In this document: in pieces, positions 33,845 through 43,524 of the stretch
Layout: each line of letters opens with the position of its first letter
Position numbering within the stretch: position 1 is the stretch's first letter
The notes under the pieces: generated by a model
Database searches by the model: none
Told to the model about the DNA's origin: nothing
Seen by the model: the letters and a program-made list of their open reading frames with translations, nothing else
Assembly: GCA_905147135.1 (NCBI GenBank)
Contig: LR990055.1
Coordinates: 4,093,001 to 4,157,000, forward strand
DNA length: 64,000 nt
Direction: 5' to 3'
DNA from: Blastobasis lacticolella
Lineage: Eukaryota > Arthropoda > Insecta > Lepidoptera > Blastobasidae
Program-made: the position numbers and the translations under genes

Positions 33845-34225
33845 TGTAATAAATAAAAAGGTTTAAATATATTTTTATACAACTCAGTGAGCAGTAATTT
33901 AAAACTACCAAAATCGCTTGACATTGGAAATGTTTGTACCTTCCTAAGCTTACGTATAAGAATAGCATTACGTTACAGGGATGTATTTTAAAAAATCGCG
34001 TCCAAAAGCATCCGAATGAGAGCGTAGGATGACGTGACGTGGGTCATTCTCGCCGTGGCCGGGTCCGGGCCGGCTTTAATTTTAATTAAGCTGGGGTCGC
34101 GGCTTATGTTTCATAACTCTATCCCTGGAATGAAATAAATGGGGAGATATTGCGTCGTGTGAAAATGTTGGTGTTAAATTAGACAAATTTGATGTAATCA
34201 ATTATTATTTTTATTTTTGAATTCG
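33845..34225. other. unassigned DNA, possible conserved non-coding
   Basis: No repeat recognised. 34030-34120 is GC-rich, with a homeodomain-type TAATTTTAATTAA motif in its middle. Any regulatory role is speculation. Confidence 0.3.
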
Positions 34226-34227
34226 TA

Positions 34228-34912
34228 TGGTATTTTATTTATTTATTTCACAATTTATTGTACGCAAGAAAATTAAAGAGACAAATTACAATTAGTGCAA
34301 ATTATATATTAGACAACAGGCACTACTTATCTCTAAAAAGAAATCTCTTCCAGCAGGTCTACAAAAAGAGATATGTAATCAATATACGCAGATACGACGT
34401 GCACAATAATTATAGACTATAACTAAATACATACATAATATACTATACATACTAATAGGTATATATGAATAAAATAAACATTTACTATGTTAGGTATAAA
34501 GGCATTGTAATACGTCTAAGCACTCTGAGAATGATCCTTGAGTGAACATAACACGTTTTTTAAAAATATGCATAGTTTGACTGATACGTACTTCGTGCGG
34601 AAGAGAATGCTACAGTCTTGCTGCATGAACAGTGAAGGAATAAGAAAGGAAGTCGGATTGGTGAGCAGGAATTGCTAGTGACGATCTTACGCTAGAACGA
34701 CAAGGCTTATCTTGTGGACGGGCAAAGTGAAACCGTTTACGGAGGTATGAGGAAGCGGGAGAGATATAAAGGACTTTATAGAGGATGAATAGGATATGAG
34801 CATTCCTGCGTAGGCGGATTGGGAGCCATTTGAGCTGTGTTCGGTAACTTGATATATGGTCATATTTGCGCAATCCAAAAATAAACCGGATACATAAATT
34901 TATATTCGTATG
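34228..34912 (-). pseudogene. CR1/jockey-like LINE, ORF2 end and 3' UTR
   Basis: Minus strand encodes NLCIRFIFGLRKYDHISSYR, then WLPIRLRRNAHIL, then FARPQDKPCRSS and HAARL. A frameshift follows, then W/H-SLPHEVR-like and MHIFKKRVM sequence. The late LP box is usual for this LINE group. The 3' UTR includes TCTTTTTGTAGACCTGC and AGAGATAAGTAGTGCC, and ends in (AAAT)n at 34228-34250. The same UTR occurs at 53395-53525. 5'-truncated and frameshifted. Confidence 0.8.
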
Positions 34913-34914
34913 GC

Positions 34915-34958
34915 TTGCATTTAACCTCAACTCACCTGATGGAAAGCGACGATACCTA
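34915..34958 (-). repeat. LINE tail remnant
   Basis: CTCACCTGATGGAAAGCGACGA is the reverse of the tail at 26815 and 46055. It abuts the 5' end of the LINE at 34228-34912. Confidence 0.5.
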
Positions 34959-34959
34959 T

Positions 34960-35590
34960 AACAATATGATTATAAAAAATCACATAGTAATCTTCTCCCT
35001 TAAATATATTCAGAGGATTGTGTCATTTTCAAGGGTAATCAATAACTTCAATTGTTATCTCAATATTCATCATCACGTCCACACCTCTAGAAGTACACAT
35101 GATGGTGATCTATCGGCACCCGACTTCACTGTCTTAATGTGGTATCCTACACTGTGCTAGACGATATCACTGCGAAGCATGGCCAGTTATTTACCTACTC
35201 TGTGTGCACTTGATGTATTTATTATTTTATTTTACTTTCTTCAGAATACCAACAGCAAGTAACAAATAATACTTACAAATATTTATAACAGCGAGGCCTT
35301 TAGGAGTTATTTAAATGATACGGGATACTAGAAATAGGGATACAAGTAGGATTAGGTATGTAAATAGTGTAGATAAGGTACTTACTTCAATGATTTGTTT
35401 TTCTAGTTTAATGACGAAAAAACATTTTACGTTCGACATGAATATCGCTTTGTTTCTATCATCACACATTGGACCGTGTAATTTTAAATAATAGCCAAGG
35501 CAGCAGACGGTAAAGTGTAATTAAAATAATAACGAGATAAAGAATTGGCCCATTTGACGAATCAATGAAAATTACTTAATTGTATTATTA
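34960..35590. other. unassigned DNA
   Basis: Nothing supported. Confidence 0.4.
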
Positions 35591-35592
35591 AT

Positions 35593-35932
35593 ATTCTTGG
35601 CGTTAATGTCCCGGTTGTGCTTTCGCGCTCGGGGGACCTCAAAAGAGGTCTCGGGTTCGAATCCCACTGCGGCCATGTACCACTGACTCTTTTCTCAGTT
35701 ATGCACATTAGTTAAACACTAACCGATGCTCTTACGGTGAAGGAAAGCATCGTGATGAAACCTGCACATTCAGGCGACTGAATGTGAAACCATGATCCAA
35801 TCTGTTCAGGTTCTCCTCTCAATAAGGTCACGGTGGTCAGATGGCAGTGGTGTCACTGTAATTACCTGATCTGCCAAATCTTCGATAATAGTCAAGGCGG
35901 ATCCTGGGCTCTCGTGCGCCAAAGCATAACCT
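35593..35932 (+). repeat. SINE family A, foldback-type rearranged copy
   Basis: 35593-35640 is the extreme 3' tail on the minus strand (TTGGCGTTAATGTCCCGG). From 35641 the element restarts on the plus strand inside the tRNA head (GGTTCGAATCCCACTGCGGCC) and runs to its tail near 35932. The tail is therefore present in both orientations at the two edges. This could be twin priming with overlap or insertion of one SINE into another. Confidence 0.75.
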
Positions 35933-36042
35933 CATACCTAAGTATCTTCTAAGTAGCTGGTGTTGATTTGAAACTAAGAGCCATAGCCTATAATAGTATT
36001 ATAAATAGGAAAAGTTGAACGTTTGTACCTTTGTTTGTGTGT

Positions 36043-36302
36043 GTCATCATCCCAGCCCTTAACAGACCACTGCAGAACTTAGGGCCTCTCCCACGAAAGG
36101 GTAGGTTATTGCCATAATCTCCACGCTTGGCAGGCGGGTTGCAGATCGCAGTGTTTAAAAATAACAATGGAAAATGCTGCTGCCCATTCTCCAGACTACG
36201 TAGACTCTTGATCTTTCACCTCCAAAACATTAGTCGCCTTGTACGACACCCGTGAGTGTAAGGGGTTGGTGCTATTCTACTCTGCCGGACACCATACGGC
36301 CA
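36043..36302 (-). repeat. LINE-tail repeat C, full copy
   Basis: In reverse it carries GCCGTATGGTGTCCGGCAGA through CAGTGGTCTGTTAAGGGCTG, with GATGATGAC at the tail; same structure as 25211-25476. Confidence 0.8.
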
Positions 36303-36309
36303 ACGACTT

Positions 36310-36720
36310 ACTTGTAACAAAACTTGTGTGTGTATTGTGGGATAATCTCCGATCATAACCGATTTTCAATGTAATGGGTACTTTTCATCTCGGTATCTAA
36401 TAAAAATATGATTCTGTGAGATAGTTAAATATTTACAGAGACTCTAACTGCGCGAGAACGGCTTTTTGTAAAAAACAAGGAAGTCCGTGGAAAAAAGTAT
36501 TAAAGTAATTAATTCAAACAACGGTTAAAATTATATTTTTTATTAATTTTCCTTCATTCAACTTACGAACTCACTTTGTAATTGCGCGCTCGATAACTGC
36601 TAAGTTTCCTTAAGATATTTGATTCGATAAAAGCATTCTTGCGTAGAGGGCCTTCGTCGATTGGTACTTACTGTAAAAGGGTGGTTTGTTAGTATCGAAG
36701 TAACATTACTTTTAATATGA
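36310..36720. other. unassigned DNA
   Basis: Nothing supported. Confidence 0.4.
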
Positions 36721-36724
36721 ATCA

Positions 36725-36845
36725 ATGAATGAATAAACACTTTATTGCATAAATTTAGGATTCAGTCGGTACATATCGCAAGTCATTAATATAACAAAAG
36801 TCGACCTTCCGCTTGAAACGGTTTCTTCCAGGCAACCTGTGGGTG
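36725..36845 (-). repeat. LINE 3' UTR fragment
   Basis: AATGAATGAATAAACACTTTATTGCAT at the left and TTCTTCCAGGCAACCTGTGGG at the right match, in the same orientation, the fragment at 43405-43520. Read on the minus strand it ends in GCAATAAAGTG and a tetranucleotide tail. Confidence 0.55.
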
Positions 36846-36849
36846 ATTA

Positions 36850-37200
36850 TCAATAGATACATGTTTATACAGAAAGTGTTCAATATTGTTAGTATAGAAG
36901 TAGTTTCCAGATCCTTATATCACTGTATAAGATAAAAAAGTTCTCAAAGGAACATTAATTAAAGAGAGGTAGGGCATAGCGGGGTATCCCGTTCGAATAG
37001 GAGCCGCCCGACTGGGGAAGGACCTCCACCTTACAGAATACCGCAGCTAAACAATACTCTTTTAAATAGTATTGTGTTTCTGCCGGTGAGTAAGATTTCC
37101 AGTGAGCCATGGGGTGGGGATTTAGGGAATCGTGGCTTTGGCAGTGGAGGGGCATTTGCCTTTTTGCTGTCATAGCAACGTGTTATAGAGGTAAACAACT
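36850..37200. other. unassigned DNA
   Basis: No supported gene. The minus-strand frame at 36955-37173 has no recognisable motif. Confidence 0.35.
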
Positions 37201-37203
37201 CAT

Positions 37204-37305
37204 TAGCGATACTCTTGGTTTTGCTAATGTCTATAGGCAGTGGTGACCATTTTCCATCAGGTGGTCCGCTTGCCTGTTTGCCTACCGTAAGACATAAAAA
37301 AATAA
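37204..37305 (+). repeat. LINE tail, family E subgroup
   Basis: GATACTCTTGGTTTTGCTAATG, TATAGGCAGTGGTGACCATT, CATCAGGTGG, TTGCCTGTTTGCCTACCG and CATAAAAAAATAAAAA. It forms a subgroup with 39464-39572. Confidence 0.75.
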
Positions 37306-37309
37306 AAAT

Positions 37310-38005
37310 ATTTTTGCAAGCTTTTCTCTGATAAGTCAGAGTACTTGCAAAGACTAATCAAACGAGTCCAAACTCGATGGGTTTAAGTATCGTGTGTAGT
37401 TAAGGAGTTCCTATAGCCACCTTCCGTCTTCATCATCAGATCAGCTCGATAATATCATAACATTACATCGTCACCGAACTTACATGAGTATGCAAAATTT
37501 CAGCTCAATCGGAAGCTGGGAAATGGTCACATTTCATTTAGAAGATTTTATTACGTACATGAGAAAATACAAGCTTGTTATTAATTATATGTAACTTACT
37601 AACTTAACTACGGACGCAATGGTCTGAAAAAAAACATTTTTTTAGTTAGCATAAAAAGGCAAAGTCAGCGTCAGTAAATGGTTACAATAGAACAAAATAC
37701 TATCTACCTTACCTATAATATATGTTTCGAAGACATTTAATAATAATAATGCAATTTATTTCAAACATGTTTCCATACTTTTCCATATCACTACATCATT
37801 ACTTTATAAAATACTCACTCACTGCGTCACGGCGACTGACTGTCGTGGCATATGCTGAGTGTGGCCCCATTGCGCTCTCCACACGGCACACGTTACGACA
37901 TTGAAGTATATTATTTTTTCTTTTGTCGTTTATGTCTTTGTTTTACTTATTTTTCTCTGTGAATATTTAAGAATTTTGTGCCGTGTTTCTGAGTGGAACA
38001 AATGT
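37310..38005. other. unassigned DNA
   Basis: No gene. It leads into the ACTTT microsatellite. Confidence 0.4.
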
Positions 38006-38010
38006 GTTTT

Positions 38011-38380
38011 ACTTTACTTTACTTTACTTTACTTTACTTTACTTTACTTTACTTTACTTTACTTTACTTTACTTTACTTTACTTTACTTTACTTTACTTT
38101 ACTTTACTTTACTTTACTTTACTTTACTTTACTTTACTTTACTTTACTTTACTTTACTTTACTTTACTTTACTTTACTTTACTTTACTTTACTTTACTTT
38201 ACTTTACTTTACTTTACTTTACTTTACTTTACTTTACTTTACTTTACTTTACTTTACTTTACTTTACTTTACTTTACTTTACTTTACTTTACTTTACTTT
38301 ACTTTACTTTACTTTACTTTACTTTACTTTACTTTACTTTACTTTACTTTACTTTACTTTACTTTACTTTACTTTACTTT
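38011..38380. repeat. perfect (ACTTT)74 microsatellite
   Basis: 370 bp of uninterrupted ACTTT, 74 copies with no variant. Frames read through it as YFTLL repeats and are not genes. It ends at 38380 against AAATAACTAGTGG, the left end of repeat H, so the microsatellite may have grown from the target or terminus of that element. The true length in the genome may differ, because such arrays are hard to assemble. Confidence 0.98.
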
Positions 38381-38493
38381 AAATAACTAGTGGACACTGC
38401 GCGACTTCGTTTGCGTACATCTACTTTACCACTAACTGCCTTTTTTTCCTGCTTATTAACCTTCCTCTTGAATCACTATAAGGTCTAACCGTA

Positions 38494-39324
38494 TATATGT
38501 CGCAGCCATCTGGTTAAATCAGCCATTTAATGAGTAGGCTAGCCTGTTAATTACTCGCCGGCATACAATTGAATGCCTAGGCTGATAGTTGACAGAACAA
38601 TCAACGCTTAACGTTTAACTAGTTGGCTTATTGTAAGCCAGCCTTTTGAAGACGGCTGACGTAAAATCAGGCAGGTGATTTAAATTTAGTTCAAATTTTA
38701 TCCACTGCAGCACTGGTAGTCATTAAATCAAATATGGCGTCAGACAGCTAGCACAGCAAGCAATATTTTTGTATTTTTTTCGTTTTAACTAAATTTAAAG
38801 TGTGGTACCTAGATGTTTTTAAGTAAGAATAAGGATAACTTAACTTGTTCATTTTCTTTTCATACTTACAATTAGAAACATATGTCTAAGAAAGATTCGT
38901 GCCATTTTATATTTAATATTATAAAAAAAGAAAGTGCATTCTTCCTATACTACATTGTTGCAAATAGTTAATAAGTTATAAGTTTAAAGTTATTATTGTG
39001 GTAAATACTATAAATTTTATAGGTACTCGCAATGCAATTACTAATTGAACTTGTTGCCACTAATATTTTCGTTTCTAAATAAAAATTATATTTATTAATT
39101 CGTATTTTTTATGTTAAGTAAAGTTATCATATAATTTACGAATGGTCACTCAAACCGAACATTCTATTAACAAAATAGCTAAATAACGTTCAGCCAAGTA
39201 GCTGCACGTTACATTCAACTACTTGGCTAGTTGTCCTGTAGCCATTCAATTGAATGCCGGCGTTTAATTAACAGACTAGCCTTCTAATTAAATGGCTAAT
39301 TTAACCAGATGGCTGCGACATATA
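38494..39324. mobile_element. non-autonomous DNA transposon with 84-bp TIRs
   Basis: Ends 38494-38577 and 39241-39324 are inverted copies over about 84 bp with roughly ten mismatches. The outermost part, TATATGTCGCAGCCATCTGG, is exact. Length is about 830 bp. It sits inside repeat H, which continues on both sides. The TATA at each border leaves the target duplication ambiguous (TA or TATA). No transposase frame is visible. Subterminal motifs such as AACTAGTTGGCT/ACTACTTGGC recur within. Confidence 0.85.
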
Positions 39325-39463
39325 GATACAGACGGCGGGAAGGGACTTTGTTTTATACTATTTAAAGATAAAGAAGTCCCATGCCTCTCTCTAAATAATC
39401 GAATAGTCTCAAAAACTACTGAACGCAGTTTATGCGGGTTTCGCCAGTAGACAGACTGATTCG

Positions 39464-39572
39464 CATTGGCGATACTCTTGGTGTTGCTAATGTCTATAGG
39501 CAGTGGTGACCACTTTCCATCAGGTGGCCCACTTGCCTGTTTGCCTACCGTAAGACATAAAAACAAAAAAAT
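39464..39572 (+). repeat. LINE tail, family E subgroup, nested in repeat H
   Basis: GGCGATACTCTTGGTGTTGC through GCCTGTTTGCCTACCG and ACATAAAAACAAAAAAA. It interrupts repeat H between CAGACTGATTC and ATCATCAGAACGG. Confidence 0.8.
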
Positions 39573-39649
39573 CATCAGAACGGTTTAGGTGTATAATTAG
39601 TTGAGATTTCTACCCGTGCAACGCCGGGGCAAGTCGCTTGTTTGGTTTA

Positions 39650-39925
39650 AATTTCCACAATTTAAACTTCGACAGCTCTTTTATTTATCAAAATCTATAT
39701 CTATATCTTAAGTTCTGTTCAGACTGAATATTCAATTCAAACAAGACGGGGCCCAGAACTTACATCGTATTACTTTGCCGAGTAAAGTTCTAACAATGCT
39801 GATGCATCGGTTCTCCATGTTGTTTACTTAAGCGAACTACTTAAAGTGTACGAGCGATATTGCTCTCGATATACTGTGAAGATTTGAATTCCCTCCTTGC
39901 TTCTGTAGAAGTTGTGTGTGTTTTA
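39650..39925. other. unassigned DNA
   Basis: Nothing supported. Confidence 0.4.
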
Positions 39926-39927
39926 AT

Positions 39928-40345
39928 GCTACTCAGATACAAACGAGCCAGCCCATCTGATGGTAGGCTGCACCTGTCACCAATAACATCTACGATTCAT
40001 GCATTTAGTAATGTGGGGTCATCACCATAAATTATAGAAGGACAAATAGTGAGCTAAGACTTCGGTGTAAGCTGAAGGATGACGTGATGACTGGGACTGA
40101 AAGAGGTATGCTGAGATGGTTCCGTCTCGTGGAGAGGATGGACGAAAAAAATGCAGAACCGCCAGTGCGATGTCGTAATGAGGACTACGAAATACCTCAT
40201 GCCTGTCTTTGGTTACCTTATCCTTCAAACTGGAACACGACAATGCAAGCATTGTTGCTTGGCAGCAGAAATAGTTAAGGTGCTGGTGCTCATCCAAGCA
40301 GATTCATCAGGCTTGACATAGTCCTATCACCTAATCTTAATGGCA
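39928..40345 (-). repeat. dispersed repeat D, split copy
   Basis: 39928-40015 (ACTCAGATACAAACGAGC, CATCTGATGG, AATAACATCTACGATTCATG) and 40173-40345 (TGCAAGCATTGTTGCTTGGC, CAGGCTTGACATAGTCCTA) are successive minus-strand parts of repeat D. They are separated by a LINE coding fragment. Confidence 0.7.
40030..40165 (+). pseudogene. RTE-like LINE coding fragment inside repeat D
   Basis: Plus strand encodes MTGTERGMLRWFRLVERMDE. The MLRWF-(x)-VERM box is the conserved C-terminal segment of RTE/BovB-like LINE proteins. It has neither the RT core nor a tail, and it interrupts repeat D. Confidence 0.6.
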
Positions 40346-40489
40346 GAAATAGATAAGGCAGTGAAATACATAAACCTATAACCATTTTATATAATGTTTG
40401 GATATGAAAAAAAGTTTAAAATGTTTGCTTTTGTTATAAGCCCTGTGCAGGAATAAAAGTGTCACGTCATCTCATAAGTTAGTTTTACA

Positions 40490-40690
40490 CTAGCAGTCAC
40501 GCCGTGACTTCGTTCTCGATTTGTCCTACCTTATAAACCTTCCTCTTGAATCACTATCTATTGTTGAAAACGGCATTAAAATCCGTTGCGTAGTTTAAAA
40601 AATCTATGAGTACATACATATACATACCTAAATACATATAGAGGAACAGACGGCGGGAATCGACTTCGTTTTAAGTATACTTTTAAACTT
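40490..40690 (+). repeat. dispersed repeat H (Helitron-like), left part
   Basis: CACTAGCAGTCACGCCGTGAC, CCTTCCTCTTGAATCACTATC, AAAATCCGTTGCGTAGTTTA and ACAGACGGCGGGAATCGAC, ending TTCGTTTTAAGTATA. Same order as 16706-16905. Confidence 0.65.
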
Positions 40691-40694
40691 TGTT

Positions 40695-41190
40695 ATAAGT
40701 TGTTCTTTGTTTTGTTTGTTTCATAGATTCTAGTTCTAAAAAGTAAAAGAAAAAATTGTTACTAACCCAAAACAAACAGCTAGAAAGGAGCTCGACGAAG
40801 CAAATAAAGTATTTTTTAAGTGTCGCAAACGACTCCGACATTTAATTCAACTGCTAATTAAGTCCAGGCGGTTAAGTCGGAAGTCGGAAGACCTACTTTT
40901 CAGAGTTCCGAGTGCTACAAAACTGTGCCACAGCAAAATATAATTTAACGTAATATAATTTGGGTCGAACTCTGTTCGCGGGAGGAAATTAAATGTCGTC
41001 ACGAGGCTTAGTCGACACTGAACGGATGAAAGTGCCTACAACGGGACAGCAGGGACGTCATAATCCTATAAAGCTCCTTTAAAATCCTATAAAACCCATT
41101 ATTTCCTCTTTAATTCATGGTCTTGCGTAGCTCCGAAAAATTGATATAACTTATTTATCTACCTTCGTTCCATAAATTGTGTACGAGAAT
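40695..41190. other. unassigned DNA
   Basis: Nothing supported. Confidence 0.4.
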
Positions 41191-41195
41191 TACTG

Positions 41196-41255
41196 TTGTT
41201 GTGTCATGGACTTACTTTGGATTACTAAATTCAAAATAAGTCCATGACACAACAA
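41196..41255. repeat. 19-bp perfect hairpin
   Basis: Arms 41196-41214 (TTGTTGTGTCATGGACTTA) and 41237-41255 are exact inverted copies with a 22-base loop. Confidence 0.8.
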
Positions 41256-41259
41256 AAAA

Positions 41260-41835
41260 TTAACAAAAATATAAGTATGTCTATACAAAAATTTGGTAAG
41301 CATGTTTTGATTAGGTTACACTAGGTGTTGAAACTCGTAATCCGTAAAATATATTTTAATGTTTTTTAATTTACTTTCAAATAATCTAAATTCGACTCTG
41401 CCTTCTCTGCAATGTCACTTGTTTCGAAGTGAAATCCAATTGCAAAAGTGTATCCGTAATCCGGTGTTCGGTCAGGCCAGCCAATTGACAAATGTTATAA
41501 TCCAGTAGAGGGAGCAATGGTCAACCTAGTTTCGCTTCTAGTGGGCGTAGTATTTAGACGAAATACAAATGTTTTAACAAAATAAAAAATATATTTATTT
41601 CGTCTAAACTTGTAGCGAGGCCGATATGTGCAGATGTGGTGTTTTAAATGATTAATTTATTGTATATTTCGGGTTTTGATAGTTTAATAAGTATGTATGT
41701 GATATGTATGTTGATGACGTCCTCTATCGCATGGGGTAGAACTTAAAATCTAAGCCATATTTCAAACTATTTGCGAGGGTCAAACTAAAGATACAGCATG
41801 ACCTCTCCGTAAGGAGGTCATTTAAAATAGTCGCG
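41260..41835. other. unassigned DNA
   Basis: No gene. A small hairpin TGACCTCTCC-GTAA-GGAGGTCA lies at about 41800-41821. Confidence 0.4.
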
Positions 41836-41839
41836 CAGC

Positions 41840-41899
41840 CAAAAGCTAATCTGTCATAAAAACTGTTTCCACGCGGACGAAGACGCGGGAAAAGCTAGT
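41840..41899 (+). mobile_element. Helitron-like 3' terminus
   Basis: A GC-rich hairpin (TTTCC-A-CGCG / CGCGGGAAA, about 41866-41893) is followed at once by AGCTAGT (CTAG at 41895-41898). Helitrons end in a short hairpin followed by CTRR, usually CTAG, and insert into AT. The left end was not found, so the element length is unknown. Confidence 0.6.
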
Positions 41900-41904
41900 A
41901 TCAT

Positions 41905-42260
41905 TGTGTACTTACTGTAGACTGAGGCGACAACAAGATATTTCACATTCACGATCTAGCCTCATAAGTAACATGAGACGTTATCTACATAATTAATATT
42001 CCGTCAAGGATAGTGTGGGCGTAAGCCAAGACGCGTAGCCCCTTCCGAGTATCGCCCGTAGCACCCTTGTAGCGCCCTCGTAGCGATTACGCTACGTGCG
42101 TAGAACGTGTTGTCTTGAGCCATTTACTTGGTGCCATAAATAACAAGCCAAACATTGCCTTGTGTTCTGTATCCTGTTACTCAAACATAGGTGTAGGCTG
42201 AGTGGAATTATAATTTAAATTCAAGTTGTAACCTTACGTCAGGTCTGAAAAAAAGTTTTT
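41905..42260. other. unassigned DNA with GTAGC-rich patch
   Basis: No gene. At 42035-42110 GTAGC/GTAGCG words recur, including an imperfect dyad around CGTAGCGATTACGCTACG (42079-42096). Confidence 0.45.
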
Positions 42261-42266
42261 TTTTAA

Positions 42267-42598
42267 TAGGTGGCCTAGTGTCCGACTCTTAAGCGAGAGG
42301 TACTCGGTTCGAATTCCACTGCGGATGGTAGCAATGACTCTTTTCTGAGTTATGTACGATAGTTGAATGCTCACCGATGCTCTTACAGTATGGGAAAACA
42401 TCGTGACGAAACCTGCCCATTCAGGCGACTGAGTGTGTAACCATGTTCCAATCTTGTCAGGATCCAATATTAACAGGGTCACGGAGGTCAGATGGCAGAC
42501 GCTCCGCTGTATTTACCTGATTAGCTTAATTTTGGATCAAGGCGGGATGAAGGCTCTCGTGCGAGAGAACAAAATCGGGACATTAACTGATAAGATGA
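42267..42598 (+). repeat. SINE family A, near full-length copy
   Basis: Head with GGTGGCCTAGTG (A box region) and CGGTTCGAATTCC (B box), body with TGACTCTTTTCTGAGTTATG and GGTCACGGAGGTCAGATGGC, tail CGGGACATTAACTGATAAGATG. A T-run precedes it. It is more diverged than 29458-29803 and has a deletion near 42530. Confidence 0.8.
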
Positions 42599-42604
42599 TT
42601 ATTT

Positions 42605-42720
42605 ATTCTGTTCCGCCTACGCGATGCTCAGTTGTTTCTTAAGAATTTTTTTTCTTTCCAAACAAAATAACTTTTCAGGAATTTATCACGTTCATGTTTT
42701 TAAAAAATGGCGTCAATGTG
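42605..42720. other. unassigned DNA
   Basis: Short linker without recognisable content. Confidence 0.4.
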
Positions 42721-42725
42721 CCGGT

Positions 42726-42776
42726 TTGCGTCGGAATTTCGATTTCATATACCATTGAATCGAAATTCTGACGCAA
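42726..42776. repeat. 19-bp hairpin (one mismatch)
   Basis: Arms 42726-42744 (TTGCGTCGGAATTTCGATT) and 42758-42776 are inverted copies with one mismatch and a 13-base loop. Confidence 0.8.
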
Positions 42777-42779
42777 TCT

Positions 42780-43400
42780 TTCCCGCTGTAGCATAAACGG
42801 CCTTTTCAATCGATTAGGTACTTTAGGATTCCCAGGGGTGATCTTAGGTCCCCAAATTGTCTCGATTGTATAAAAATTGGCAGTGTGCCCGATTTTTTTG
42901 CAGCAGAGTATTATTTATTATATTTATTGACATTGTTGTAGAAGTCATTGGTTGTGGTTATTTTTGTTATTGACGTTTAATCTTAAAATGAATTTCTTCT
43001 TTGTATTTTTTGTGTCATTTACCAATATTGACATATTTATATTGATATATTATATTTATTATTTTATCAAATATTTTACCTCCTGGGTAACTTATTAATG
43101 ACATAATAATTTATTTTGACATTTATGTATTTTGAACAGTTTTACCATTGTGTAAATTTTTATAAAGTTTTTGTATATTATTTTGACGACCAGTTTTACA
43201 GATATATGTTATTATGTAACCTGTAAAAGAGTAATGTGTAAATCTAAATCTATTATTTCGCCCGTTTCAAAAAGTAATGTTCATAATTACATTGTCACTA
43301 GACACGGTTTGATGGGCAAGAGTAATGTTTTGAGCAGTCAGCATTTTTAAGCCCGACGAAAAACAAGGTATAAGTTTGACGTGTGTATCTGTCTGTGGTG
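42780..43400. other. T-rich unassigned DNA
   Basis: 42890-43260 is strongly enriched for T over A on the plus strand, with no open frame. It could be an old untranslated or intronic region. No gene is supported. Confidence 0.35.
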
Positions 43401-43404
43401 TAAG

Positions 43405-43520
43405 TATGTATATATGAAATCTCTTTATTGCATCTATTTATAACATTACAGGAAATAAAAATGCGAGCTTATCCCATAACGGGATTTCTTCCAGCTAACC
43501 TTTGATAAGCCGAGAAGACC
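43405..43520 (-). repeat. LINE 3' UTR fragment
   Basis: TGTATATATGAAATCTCTTTATTGCAT through CCCATAACGGGATTTCTTCC and AGCTAACCTTTGATAAGCC. Same orientation and layout as 36725-36845. Confidence 0.6.
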
Positions 43521-43524
43521 TTTG

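Larger units (their letters stand above)
38387..39645 (+). mobile_element. dispersed repeat H (Helitron-like), split by two insertions
   Basis: The left part 38387-38493 (CTAGTGG, GCGACTTCGTTTGCGTAC, CTTCCTCTTGAATCACTATA) continues after the MITE at 39325 (ATACAGACGGCGGGAAGGGAC, TTGTTTTATACTAT). The right part resumes after a LINE tail at 39573 and ends CCGGGGCAAGTCGCTTGT at about 39642. The order agrees with 16706-16905, 40490-40690 and 21300-21515. The CTAGT terminus next to a microsatellite fits Helitron-like elements known from Lepidoptera; the class remains uncertain. Confidence 0.7.

Noticed and set aside
37859..38390. Three overlapping long open frames of 129-175 codons
   Set aside because: They read through the (ACTTT)74 microsatellite; a 5-bp unit repeated without stops opens all three frames. 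Not genes.
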